Positions 41,735-49,918 of a stretch of 49,918 nucleotides of DNA are shown in pieces. How positions within the stretch are numbered: the first letter of the stretch is position 1; each line of letters opens with the position of its first letter. Under the pieces are notes generated by a model, which made no database searches, was not told the origin of the DNA, and saw only the letters and a list, made by a program, of their open reading frames with translations. Made by a program: the position numbers and the translations under genes. Where the stretch lies: assembly GCA_036397995.1 (NCBI GenBank), contig DASWHX010000144.1, positions 1-49,918 on the forward strand. The letters run 5' to 3'. The stretch comes from DASWHX01 sp036397995 (GTDB lineage: Bacteria > Bacteroidota > Bacteroidia > Cytophagales > Cyclobacteriaceae).

Positions 41735-43213
41735 TTAAACAGGCAAATTCCAGCCTTCTCGGTATTCTCGTTTAACAAACTGATTAGCTTCATCAAAATT
41801 AGTAATTTTCATGTTGGCACCATCCCACATCAATTGCTTTCTTCCCGGATAATTGAATGGAGCCCAATCTCCGTATTTCCTTCCGGGTTTTAATTCTCTA
41901 ATCCCGAAACTTCTTATTGCAAGGTTGCCCATCAGGATAATTTCTGATAACGGTCCCGAAATATCAAAATTTGAAACTGCAGGCTCGCCACCCTTGCAAG
42001 CATTTACCCAGCTTTGATAATGACCATCTTTCACAGGAGTCTCGTCCGAGGGGGCAGCATTTTCTTCCATTAATGATTTAGGAAGTAATACAGGATTATT
42101 TCCATAACACTCGGTCATAATTTTGCCTTTTGTGCCTTCGAAAATTACACCGCCATCCCAACTGCCCAAAGGATCATCAGGTCCCAGTTCAGCAGGCCGA
42201 TCCGGAAGAATTCCTCCATCATACCAGGTAAGTTTTACCGGAGGTAATCCAGTACCCCGATCAGGAAAGTGAAAAACTACTTTGCATGCCATAGGGCAGC
42301 TATCATCAAATATAGCTTCTTTGAAGTCTGCCACATATTGTTCAGTAACGCTGGCTTCCACTGAATCCGGATGACCCAGTTTGATGGAGCGTACAACTAC
42401 ATCTACAATGTGGCATGCCATGTCTCCCAAAGCACCAGTTCCAAAATCCCACCAACCTCTCCATTTAAAAGGTAAATATCCTGAGTTGTAATCTCGCATC
42501 TTTGAAGGACCAAGCCATAAATTCCAGTCTAATTCAGCCGGTATCGGATGCTTTTCAGTAGGGGTAGGGATACCTTGTGGCCATATCGGGCGGTTGGTCC
42601 AGCAATGTACATTAGTAATTTCTCCGATTACTCCTGATTCAATCCACTTGACTGTTTGCCAGGTTCCCGCTCCTGAAGCACCCTGGTTACCCATTTGAGT
42701 TGCCAGTTTGTTTTTCCTGGCCATTTCTGTCATCATCCTGACTTCATAAACGTCATGAGCTAAAGGCTTTTCCACATACACATGTTTACCTGATGCCATT
42801 GCACTTAACGCCACCACAGCGTGGGAATGATCAGGGATAGCCACCGTAACCGCATCGATATCCTTTTGCTTATCTAACATCATGCGGAAATCCTTATATT
42901 TTGGTGCATTCGGATGTTTGTTATAGGTATTTGCTGATTGCCGGTCATCAACATCACACAATGCCACAATATTATTGAGACCCTCTTTATACATTTCATT
43001 AATTACTCCCGCACCACGGCCTCCGGCACCGACAGCAGCAATGTTGAGTTTGTCACTCGGAGAAATGAATCCATTTCCACCTAATACATACCTTGGTACA
43101 ATTATAAATCCGGCTGCTGCCAGTGATGAACCTTTTATAAAATCGCGCCGGTTAAATTTTTTCCTATGAAGTGATTTCATTGATTTGAGGTTTAAGGACT
43201 TCAATTTAAACAT
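41735..43213 (-). CDS. Tat-exported Gfo/Idh/MocA-family oxidoreductase
   Basis: NAD(P)-dependent dehydrogenase, 492 residues. A twin-arginine signal lies near the N-terminus (KFNRRDFIKGSSLAAAGFIIV), indicating export of a folded, cofactor-bearing enzyme. The Rossmann loop is IAAVGAGGRGAGV, and the catalytic EKP motif is in HVYVEKPLAHDVYEV near residue 155. A long C-terminal beta-sheet domain follows. Related secreted members act on sugar or glycoside groups; the substrate is unknown. Both ATG at 43213 and ATG at 43180 are possible; the second gives a more usual Tat n-region. It is divergent from the first PadR gene. Confidence 0.9.
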   Translation of the reverse strand: MFKLKSLNLKSMKSLHRKKFNRRDFIKGSSLAAAGFIIVPRYVLGGNGFISPSDKLNIAAVGAGGRGAGVINEMYKEGLNNIVALCDVDDRQSANTYNKHPNAPKYKDFRMMLDKQKDIDAVTVAIPDHSHAVVALSAMASGKHVYVEKPLAHDVYEVRMMTEMARKNKLATQMGNQGASGAGTWQTVKWIESGVIGEITNVHCWTNRPIWPQGIPTPTEKHPIPAELDWNLWLGPSKMRDYNSGYLPFKWRGWWDFGTGALGDMACHIVDVVVRSIKLGHPDSVEASVTEQYVADFKEAIFDDSCPMACKVVFHFPDRGTGLPPVKLTWYDGGILPDRPAELGPDDPLGSWDGGVIFEGTKGKIMTECYGNNPVLLPKSLMEENAAPSDETPVKDGHYQSWVNACKGGEPAVSNFDISGPLSEIILMGNLAIRSFGIRELKPGRKYGDWAPFNYPGRKQLMWDGANMKITNFDEANQFVKREYREGWNLPV

Positions 43214-43268
43214 AATTGCTCTGGAATCAATGATTAACGTGCTTTCAGGAAAAATTTGAATTATTTTG

Positions 43269-43320
43269 TATCCAATTTAGAATCTAATCGTTTAACACTA
43301 TATCGTATTCAATTTGGAAC
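43269..43320. promoter_or_regulatory. Paired repeat, probable PadR operator of the first cassette
   Basis: Two 15-base copies, GTATCCAATTTAGAA at 43269-43283 and GTATTCAATTTGGAA at 43306-43320, 13 of 15 identical, 37 bases apart start to start. They lie just before the PadR ATG at 43330 and are AT-rich with partial dyad symmetry. Autorepression by the encoded PadR protein is the obvious reading, by analogy with the second cassette. Confidence 0.5.
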
Positions 43321-43329
43321 ATTAAAAAA

Positions 43330-43662
43330 ATGAAACAGGAAGGACTTGGTGAATTTCAGGAACTGATATTACTGGCAATACTTGTTTTGGAGGATGATGC
43401 ATATGGCGTTAGCATTCAAAAGGAAATTAAGGATAAAGCAAAACGGAAAGTCAGCAGGGGAGCATTGCATTCAGCGCTCACAAGATTGCAGGAAAAAGGC
43501 CTGGTTGTCAGCAAAATGGGTGGTGCCACTGCTGAAAGGGGAGGCAGAAGGAAAAGATTTTTCAATCTGACTCAGAAAGGTACCAGAGCTGTTACTTTAG
43601 CTAGAATATCCAGGGTAAATTTTTACCAGGCTATAGGGAATCTTGATTTTGGGAAAGCCTGA
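43330..43662 (+). CDS. PadR-family transcriptional regulator, first cassette
   Basis: A 110-residue winged-helix regulator. The N-terminal LGEFQELILLAILVLEDDAYGVSIQKEI and the wing with GGRRKRFFNLTQKG are standard PadR marks. It lacks the long C-terminal dimer helix, as in the small PadR class that regulates a neighbouring permease. The stop codon overlaps the permease ATG by one base (TGATG), so the two are translationally coupled. It most likely represses its own operon through the repeats at 43269-43320. Confidence 0.93.
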   Translation: MKQEGLGEFQELILLAILVLEDDAYGVSIQKEIKDKAKRKVSRGALHSALTRLQEKGLVVSKMGGATAERGGRRKRFFNLTQKGTRAVTLARISRVNFYQAIGNLDFGKA

Positions 43663-46277
43663 TGAAAAAAGGAACTCCGCCATTATGGGCAAGGAAATTT
43701 CTTCAGTGGTTTGCTGATCCGAACTATTATGAAGAATTGCAGGGCGACCTGGAAGAAAACTATTTTAGGGATATTAAATCGCTCGGAACATTAAAAGCCA
43801 GATGGAATTACATTTTTGAAACATTTAAACTTTTTAGACCAAGTGTTTGGAATCACTCTTTTTTTACGAGTCAAAACTCAAATTATATGTTTAGAAATTA
43901 TGCCAAAGTAACCTGGAGAAACCTTAGAAAGCAAAAGATTTTCTCATTCATCAATCTTTTTGGATTAGCTGTAAGCTTGTCCGTTTGCCTTTTGATTATA
44001 AGTATCATTGTCGATCAACTTTCGTTTGATAAGTTTCACAAGAAGTACGCTAATATACATCGTATTATTACTTACAATAATGATTTGCGGTATGGTTGGG
44101 ATGAGTACCTGGCAACCACTTCACTGCCGCTCTATGAGAATCTAAAGAATAATCCGGTTGTTGGAGACATAGTCAGGATCAAAAGAAATTTTTGGGGAGA
44201 TGTTGAAACAGGAAAGAAAACCATTCCCTTAAGTGGTCACATGGCAGATAAGGATTTTTTCAAAATATTTTCTTTTGAACTTATTTCAGGAAATCCGGAA
44301 AACGCTTTAGCGGCACCTTTTTCAGTTGTTCTTTCAGAAAGTTCCAAATACAAATTATTTGGTGATTCAAAGGCACTGGGTGAAACGATAAAAGTGGGCA
44401 GATATGGAGATTATATTGTGACAGGCATAATGAAAGATCCACCACGGACTTCCCACATGCAATTTGATATGATCGGCTCATTTGCAAGTCTGGAAGGTCT
44501 TAAGGATTCCGGAATCTATGCCGGAAATGACAACTGGTTAAATTACACAGAATACTATATTTATATTACTATCCCTGATAAATCTGAAACCGAAACCCTG
44601 GAAAACCTGCTTCACAGATTTGGCGAAGTAGAAAGCAAGAAAATAAATAACCGGATCTTAGACTTTGAACTTCAATCCCTGGCGGCGATCACACCCGGGA
44701 GGGATCTTGCAAACCAAATTGGCCCTAACTTTGGAATCGCGCCTTTGCGGTCGTTGATGATACTTGCCCTGCTTATTCTTTCCCTGGCTTGTTTTAATTA
44801 TGTTAACCTTACACTTGCCAAATCCTTGAAAAGATTTAAGGAAGTAGGAATAAGAAAAGTGATGGGTAGTCAAAAGCGACAGCTGGTTATTCAGTTTGTG
44901 TTTGAATCGGTTTGCCTTTCTTTAATTGCAATAATTCCTGCTTTTGTTTTAATGGTTGCACTAAAGCCTCAATTCTTTTCTATCGAACCCTCCTCAATGG
45001 CCAGATTTCTGACCTTTGAATTTACTCCCGAAATAATTTTAGCAATATTGGGGTTCACCATTCTTACCGGATTACTTGCAGGGATAATTCCGGCATTAAT
45101 TCTGGCCGGCGTAAAAGCATCGGCGGGGTTAAAAGACAAAACGGTGAAAATTTTTACCGGCATTTCACTTCGAAAAGGATTGGTGGTTGCACAATTTGGG
45201 ATTGCTATATTCTTTATTATTTTAACCAATCTGGCTTATAAATACTATAATTTTCAATTGGATTTTGACCTCGGATATGCCTACGATGAAATTTATAATA
45301 TAGAATTGCAAGGTACGGACCATGAGATATTCCGGGCTGAATTTAGCCAGATACCGGAAGTGGAAAGCATTTCCTTTTCCAATTACCTCCTTTCAACCAG
45401 CACAAAGAACAGTAACCTGATTATTACCGAAAACAGGCAAGACACCATACGCTCAGTTAATATGGCAATTGATGAAAATTTCCTGTCCAATCATAATTTC
45501 GCAATAATTGCCGGGAACGATTTTAATGATTTCACTTTAGGAAATGAAAACAGAATTATTGTAAATGAGAAAATGGTTTTGGCAATAGGGAAAGCCAATA
45601 ATGCGGATGTGGTCGGGCTTTCTGTTTGGCTGGAAGGAAAAGAAGTAAGTATCGCCGGAGTTGTGAAAAATTTTTATCACAACAGATCCAGCCAGCCCAT
45701 AGAGCCGTTCTTTTTCAAATACAATCCGGATAATGTGCACTTTGCAAATCTAAAATTGAGAAGTAAGAATTTGCCGGCAACAATTTCTAAAATGGAAACA
45801 GCCTGGAAGAGAATTGATCGTGAGGTGCACAGTTATAAGGGAGAATTTTATAGCCGGCAAATTGAAGCTTCTTTATCTGAACTAAAAGCGATGATAAAAC
45901 TGATTGGATTTTCGGCGTTACTCACAATATGTATTTCATTACTGGGAATTCTGGGAATGATTATTTACACATGCGAGACCAGGGTCAAGGAAATTGGAAT
46001 CAGAAAAGTATTAGGCGCTAGTATTTCTACTGTTGTATATACTCTTTCCAAAGGCTATATCACCATTCTTAGTGTGGCTTCCATTATTTCATTACTACTT
46101 GTCTATTTTTTATATAGTAAAATCATTTCTCCCGAGCTTAATACCAAACCTGATTTTACATTTCTTGATTATTTTGGTGGTGTCCTGGCCGTTTCCGGGA
46201 TAGGACTACTAATTGTTATTTTCAACGGTTACCTGACTGCACTAAGAAATCCTGTGATTAGTTTGAAGGAAGAGTAG
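43662..46277 (+). CDS. Large FtsX/MacB-type ABC permease with prefix domain, first copy
   Basis: An 871-residue membrane protein. Residues 1-75 form the soluble permease-prefix domain (LWARKFLQWFADPNYYEELQGDLEENY) found only beside PadR genes. The first membrane helix lies at about 95-117, followed by an extracytoplasmic MacB-like domain, a three-helix block with GIRKVMGSQKRQ, a second extracytoplasmic domain, and a last three-helix block with GIRKVLGAS. This is a tandem FtsX arrangement. No ABC ATPase gene is adjacent, so the partner must be encoded elsewhere. Likely role is mechanotransmission or export of an antimicrobial or lipid; substrate unknown. Confidence 0.9.
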   Translation: MKKGTPPLWARKFLQWFADPNYYEELQGDLEENYFRDIKSLGTLKARWNYIFETFKLFRPSVWNHSFFTSQNSNYMFRNYAKVTWRNLRKQKIFSFINLFGLAVSLSVCLLIISIIVDQLSFDKFHKKYANIHRIITYNNDLRYGWDEYLATTSLPLYENLKNNPVVGDIVRIKRNFWGDVETGKKTIPLSGHMADKDFFKIFSFELISGNPENALAAPFSVVLSESSKYKLFGDSKALGETIKVGRYGDYIVTGIMKDPPRTSHMQFDMIGSFASLEGLKDSGIYAGNDNWLNYTEYYIYITIPDKSETETLENLLHRFGEVESKKINNRILDFELQSLAAITPGRDLANQIGPNFGIAPLRSLMILALLILSLACFNYVNLTLAKSLKRFKEVGIRKVMGSQKRQLVIQFVFESVCLSLIAIIPAFVLMVALKPQFFSIEPSSMARFLTFEFTPEIILAILGFTILTGLLAGIIPALILAGVKASAGLKDKTVKIFTGISLRKGLVVAQFGIAIFFIILTNLAYKYYNFQLDFDLGYAYDEIYNIELQGTDHEIFRAEFSQIPEVESISFSNYLLSTSTKNSNLIITENRQDTIRSVNMAIDENFLSNHNFAIIAGNDFNDFTLGNENRIIVNEKMVLAIGKANNADVVGLSVWLEGKEVSIAGVVKNFYHNRSSQPIEPFFFKYNPDNVHFANLKLRSKNLPATISKMETAWKRIDREVHSYKGEFYSRQIEASLSELKAMIKLIGFSALLTICISLLGILGMIIYTCETRVKEIGIRKVLGASISTVVYTLSKGYITILSVASIISLLLVYFLYSKIISPELNTKPDFTFLDYFGGVLAVSGIGLLIVIFNGYLTALRNPVISLKEE

Positions 46278-46410
46278 GGGATGTATTTGCTTCTCTCAAT
46301 TAATGCTTTAAAATCAGGTTATTCATATGACTACGATGTCTGATTTTATCATAAAGCATTGATAAATAAAACGTTATGGTAAAATTGACAAGTTCCAATT
46401 TAATCATTAA

Positions 46411-46478
46411 GTTCCCGAATTTTATACAAATGCGAAACATATCAAGACACGTTCCGTATGTTTATACAAATACGAAAC
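46411..46478. promoter_or_regulatory. Two 28-bp palindromic operators of the second cassette
   Basis: Two 28-base sites, 46411-46438 and 46451-46478, 40 bases apart and 23 of 28 identical. Each begins GTTCC and ends CGAAAC around a shared TTTATACAAAT core; the downstream copy is a near-palindrome (GTTCCGTAT facing ATACGAAAC, 22 of 28 symmetric). The second ends five bases before the PadR ATG at 46483. Size and symmetry fit PadR dimer binding sites, so autorepression is likely. The first cassette has different repeats, implying separate control. Confidence 0.65.
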
Positions 46479-46482
46479 AAAT

Positions 46483-46812
46483 ATGAAAGGAACTAACCTC
46501 GGAGAATTTGAAGAACTGGTACTTTTAGTCACTGCCGGCCTGGGAGAATCTGCGTATACAGTGGCGATTACGGATCAGATTAATGGCAGCACTAAAAGAA
46601 GCGTGGTCTTAAGTGTGGTTCATACTGCCCTTCACAGACTGGAGAAAAAAGGATTTGTGAAATCGACACTTAGTGGGGCTACGGAAGAAAGAGGAGGAAG
46701 ACGCAAAAGAGTTTTTACAATTACCAGTGCCGGAATGAAAGCATTATCAAATTCGAAGTCCCAGAGAGACCAACTTTGGGAATTAATTCCGGAGATTAAT
46801 TTTCAGAAATAA
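46483..46812 (+). CDS. PadR-family transcriptional regulator, second cassette
   Basis: A 109-residue PadR protein, clearly paralogous to that at 43330 (NLGEFEELVLLVTAGLGESAYTVAI and the wing GGRRKRVFTITSAGM). The recognition helix differs (GSTKRSVVLSVVHTALHRLEKKG), in line with the different repeats upstream. The permease gene follows after 11 bases. Probably represses its own cassette through the two palindromes at 46411-46478. Confidence 0.93.
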   Translation: MKGTNLGEFEELVLLVTAGLGESAYTVAITDQINGSTKRSVVLSVVHTALHRLEKKGFVKSTLSGATEERGGRRKRVFTITSAGMKALSNSKSQRDQLWELIPEINFQK

Positions 46813-46823
46813 CCAACACTTGA

Positions 46824-49439
46824 ATGAAACGTGAAGTTCCAAAATGGGCTGATCGATTCCTGCAATGGTTTTGCGAACCATCAATGAGAGAAGATATCCA
46901 GGGAGATTTATATGAATACTTTAATCGAAGAGTTGAATCTGATGGTATTCGTATGGCACGAATTAAATATGTATTAGATGTTTTCCGTTTTTTTAAACCT
47001 CACGTTGTTAGAAAACCAAAGTTTCATTATTCAAACCCATTTAACTTTATGAAATTCAATTTTGTACTTGCTTTAAGATCATTTTTGAAATCCAGGCTTA
47101 TAGGTATTTTAAACCTTGTCGGGTTAATTACCGGAATCACTTGCGCTGTTCTTATTTCTCTTTGGGTGATTAGTGAATTAAGTTATGATTCATTTCATGC
47201 AAAAAGTGACAGAATTTTCCGGGTGCCAAATACGTTTACCAGCAAAAGTGAAACTTTTACCCAGGCAATTTCCGGACCTGCTTTAGGTGCCCAAATCCCC
47301 GGGCTAATCTCGGGTGTGGAAGCCGGCACAAGAACTATGGGTATATGGAGCCAAATAGGCATCGATGATAAGCAATTTGTTGAAAAGGGGGTTCTTATAG
47401 CAGATCCAAATATTTTTGAAGTGTTTTCTTTTAAAATCCTGAAGGGTTCAGCACGGGAGGCTCTAACGGAACTCAATTCCATCGTACTAACCCCTGAGAT
47501 GGCGACTAAATATTTTGGTACTGAAAATCCGATTAATAAAACGCTGGTGCTGGGTGGGGAGAGAGCTATGAAAGTAACGGCATTGGTAGAAACACCACCG
47601 CCAAACTCCCAGCTTCAATTTGATTTTGTAATCCCGGCTGATTTGGTGAAAGATTTTTGGTCATGGGAAAATATGGACGAAACCTGGATAGGTGGTGCCT
47701 TTCATACGTATGTTTTGTTAAACGATGGAGTCAATCCAAACGCAATAGAAAAAGAAATCAACGATCTTGTTTGGGAGAAATCCGGAGAAAGACAAAGAAC
47801 AATGGATGTTAAATATAATTATTTTCTTCAGCCATTAACTTCCATTCACCTGCACTCAGATTTGCGGTATGACCACTCCAATAATGGCGGTATGGAAAAT
47901 GTTTACATTTTTTCCATCGTAGGATTAGCTATTCTTTTGCTGGCGTCTATAAACTACATTAACCTTATAGTGGCCGGAAGTATAACCAGGGCCAAAGAAA
48001 TCGGGATTAAAAAAGTGCTGGGTGCAATGCGATCCCAAATTGCAGGGCAGCACCTGTTGGAATCAGTTTTATCTGTTCTTGTGGCCACCGCGATCAGCCT
48101 TGGCGTCGTTTATTTGTTACTTCCATTTTTTGAGACTTTTACAGATTCTCAATACGGTTGGCTTCTGAAAGGAGAATTCTTTCTGTCCATCATTGCCGGA
48201 TCACTGATTTTAGGAATCTTATCCGGGTTGTATCCCGCTGTAATTTTGTCAAGGTACCATCCTTCTGAAACGCTAAAGGGAAACTTTAAGAAAGGTGCTA
48301 AAGGTATGTGGTTGCGAAAAACTCTAATTATTTTCCAGTTTGCAGTAACAATTACTCTGCTGATAAGCATCCTGGTAATTAACAGGCAAATGAAATTTAT
48401 AAATAGCCAGAATTTGGGATTAAATCATAAAGAAATCCTTTATGTAAATATTGAAAACTCAGATCCGTTGCAGGAGAATTTTCAGGCATTTAGGAATGAA
48501 TTAATGAATATATCAGGTGTTATTAATGTTTCAGGCCACAGACGTGCTTACCCTGTAAATGGTTTAAGTAATGGAATTACCATGGTCGAAAATTCAAATG
48601 GGGAGATGGTTTCATCAAGTCTATACCACATGTTTGTCGATTATAATTACGCTGATACCTATGGTCTAAAATTACTGGCAGGAAGATTCTTCTCTGAGCA
48701 GTTCTCCTCGGATTCCACAGATGCTATTGTCGTAAACCTCGCTGCCGTGAAAACTTTTGGATGGGGTGAACCTGAAAATGCCATTGGTAAGAAATTTGGA
48801 GAGGCGCCAGAGCATAGATTTGTCATAGGGGTAGTAAATAATTTCAATTTTGAAACGCTTAGAAAGAATGTGGAGCCATTACGAATACTTCCTGTAAATA
48901 CTCCAACCGAAGTTTCCATCAAAGCGGAGTTTTCAAATCCAGCCGCGTTGATTTCCGGTATAGAAAAAGTATGGAAGAAATTTTTACCAGGCCAGGCAAT
49001 GAATCCGGCATTCATGGATAATGATTTGCAAAATCAATACACTACCGAACTCAGGTTCAAGACAATTTTTGCAATTTTTGCCGGAATTTCTATCATTATC
49101 GCGTGTTTGGGATTATTTGGTCTGGCAACTTTTTCTGTTCAACAACAAACAAAAGAAATTGGGATTAGGAAAGTACTGGGAGCATCCACAGCGGGAATAT
49201 TAAGAATGATTAATCAACAATTTCTACTATATGTTGTAGCGGCGCTTCTTTTTGCAATCCCACTTGCAATTTTTTTGATGAGAAAATGGTTGAATGGGTT
49301 TGCTTATAAAATTTCTTTGGAGATTTCCGATTTCATTCTGGGTGCAACCATCGCCCTTATTGTGGCCGTGGTTACTATTAGTTACCACAGCCTGATGGCA
49401 GCAACAACAAATCCGGTCAATACTCTCAAAGCTGAATAA
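46824..49439 (+). CDS. Large FtsX/MacB-type ABC permease with prefix domain, second copy
   Basis: A second 871-residue permease with the same architecture as the first: prefix domain (WADRFLQWFCEPSMREDIQGDLYEYF) to about residue 70, first helix at about 95-117, extracytoplasmic domain, FtsX block with KEIGIKKVLGAMRSQ, second extracytoplasmic domain, and last block with KEIGIRKVLGASTAG. Sequence similarity to the first copy is moderate and strongest in the prefix, first helix and FtsX blocks, so the duplication is old. No ATPase gene nearby. The cassette ends at TAA 49437-49439; 122 bases with no gene separate it from the MFS gene. Confidence 0.9.
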   Translation: MKREVPKWADRFLQWFCEPSMREDIQGDLYEYFNRRVESDGIRMARIKYVLDVFRFFKPHVVRKPKFHYSNPFNFMKFNFVLALRSFLKSRLIGILNLVGLITGITCAVLISLWVISELSYDSFHAKSDRIFRVPNTFTSKSETFTQAISGPALGAQIPGLISGVEAGTRTMGIWSQIGIDDKQFVEKGVLIADPNIFEVFSFKILKGSAREALTELNSIVLTPEMATKYFGTENPINKTLVLGGERAMKVTALVETPPPNSQLQFDFVIPADLVKDFWSWENMDETWIGGAFHTYVLLNDGVNPNAIEKEINDLVWEKSGERQRTMDVKYNYFLQPLTSIHLHSDLRYDHSNNGGMENVYIFSIVGLAILLLASINYINLIVAGSITRAKEIGIKKVLGAMRSQIAGQHLLESVLSVLVATAISLGVVYLLLPFFETFTDSQYGWLLKGEFFLSIIAGSLILGILSGLYPAVILSRYHPSETLKGNFKKGAKGMWLRKTLIIFQFAVTITLLISILVINRQMKFINSQNLGLNHKEILYVNIENSDPLQENFQAFRNELMNISGVINVSGHRRAYPVNGLSNGITMVENSNGEMVSSSLYHMFVDYNYADTYGLKLLAGRFFSEQFSSDSTDAIVVNLAAVKTFGWGEPENAIGKKFGEAPEHRFVIGVVNNFNFETLRKNVEPLRILPVNTPTEVSIKAEFSNPAALISGIEKVWKKFLPGQAMNPAFMDNDLQNQYTTELRFKTIFAIFAGISIIIACLGLFGLATFSVQQQTKEIGIRKVLGASTAGILRMINQQFLLYVVAALLFAIPLAIFLMRKWLNGFAYKISLEISDFILGATIALIVAVVTISYHSLMAATTNPVNTLKAE

Positions 49440-49561
49440 ACCAAAAAGAAAATAACACTAAAAACCTGCAGCTTCAGGATTAGCCGGCGGGGCCAAAAGA
49501 AATTCTTCAAAGTTGGTGTAGTTATAACTAATTAATCATAAGAAATATAAACTCAATGAAA

Positions 49562-49918
49562 CTAATTAGCGCTCAGGGTTCGCTTTAATGACCGGCGCGC
49601 CAGCAAACTGCTAATAAGTGATAATACTGCACCCATAAGAAATGGAGCTCCGGGAAAATAAATCGAACTTGCTGACGAAGTAAAGTATGCAAACAAGTTC
49701 GTCATCACTGGAGGTCCTACAATGCTGGTAACACTTATCAAACTGGTTAAAGCACCTTGCAGTTCTCCCTGCTCATTCGAGTTGACTTGTCCTGCCATTA
49801 TTCCCTGAAGGGAAGGTCCGGCAATTCCTCCTAATGCATATGGTATAAGGAAGGCGAACATCATCCAACCTTGAGTGGCAAAAGCGAATAAAGTAAAACC
49901 TACACAATAGAGGCCCAA
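49562..49918 (-). CDS. TCR/Tet-family MFS transporter, 5' part missing
   Basis: The C-terminal 118 residues of a major-facilitator transporter; the gene continues beyond the right edge. Four membrane segments are visible, with the loop GIAGPSLQGIMAGQVNSNEQ and the GELQGALTSL element diagnostic of the tetracycline-efflux-like TCR/Tet group, which also contains many transporters not linked to resistance. The basic tail ARRSLKRTLSAN ends the protein. No regulator such as TetR is visible in the part we have. Substrate cannot be stated. Confidence 0.9.
   Translation of the reverse strand: MGLYCVGFTLFAFATQGWMMFAFLIPYALGGIAGPSLQGIMAGQVNSNEQGELQGALTSLISVTSIVGPPVMTNLFAYFTSSASSIYFPGAPFLMGAVLSLISSLLARRSLKRTLSAN

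Noticed and set aside
49484..49562. Possible terminator or regulatory element between the second permease and the MFS gene
   Set aside because: Only a weak CCTG...CAGG hairpin (near 49467) and AT-rich sequence are visible, not enough for a call.
1..49918. CRISPR arrays, tRNA or rRNA genes, prophage or insertion-sequence genes
   Set aside because: No regularly spaced repeats, no cloverleaf-like intergenic sequence, and no integrase, transposase or phage structural genes were seen.

Overview
The window looks like the chromosome of a free-living member of the Bacteroidota, most likely Cytophagales. Base composition is AT-rich, Shine-Dalgarno sites are weak, and several starts are preceded by boxes of the TAnnTTTG type used by this phylum. 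Marker genes fit: a DUF3098 gene between ftsX and uppP, ECF sigma factor plus membrane partner, a bacilliredoxin, a DUF4159 protein, an 1103-residue VPS10/BNR-repeat secreted protein, and PadR plus large FtsX/MacB-like permease cassettes. I see no rRNA, tRNA, CRISPR, prophage or intact insertion sequence. The assignment to Cytophagales is inference from gene content.

Layout. 1-2402 (minus): ftsX, DUF3098, uppP and truB (cut by the window edge), a tight envelope/division/tRNA-modification run. 2480-3848: an ECF sigma factor followed by a probable anti-sigma membrane protein. 3996-6203: a K+-dependent membrane pyrophosphatase; then a MarR regulator. 6788-7901: a 6-pyruvoyl-tetrahydropterin-synthase homologue followed by GTP cyclohydrolase I, a two-gene pterin run. 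8181-10867: Tat-exported glycosylasparaginase, a metallophosphatase and an unrecognised secreted protein. 11036-11143: a 35-residue candidate membrane peptide with a terminator behind it. 11219-17161 (minus): complete suf operon sufB-C-D-S-E-T with a bacilliredoxin gene at its end.

17162-18194 is the one clearly accessory stretch: a decayed PIN-domain (VapC-like) toxin with its small downstream partner, carrying several frameshifts and a lost catalytic aspartate. After it come fadD, an outer-membrane protein, a TolB-like lipoprotein, a sodium:neurotransmitter-type symporter and a CPA1 Na+/H+ antiporter. 24847-26268 is a well-formed 473-residue protein of a family with no secure function. smc follows (26274-29804), then a small membrane-anchored protein and a DUF4159 protein.

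31083-34614 is a three-gene co-directional run: M14 carboxypeptidase-like protein, DUF1611/DgcN-like P-loop protein, and enolase-superfamily epimerase (DgcA-like). This reads as a route for D-glutamate or murein-peptide recovery. A DJ-1/PfpI protein, the VPS10/BNR protein, yidD, an FkbM methyltransferase, a ROK kinase/pfkA pair and a Tat-exported Gfo/Idh/MocA oxidoreductase follow. The window ends with two tandem paralogous cassettes, each a PadR repressor gene plus an 871-residue permease, each preceded by its own pair of spaced repeats that look like operators, and finally the 3' part of a Tet-type MFS transporter gene.

Most of the window is ordinary core chromosome. The parts I would look at twice are the DgcN/DgcA/M14 run, the uncharacterised 24847-26268 family, the eroded toxin-antitoxin module, the PadR operator pairs and the 35-residue peptide.
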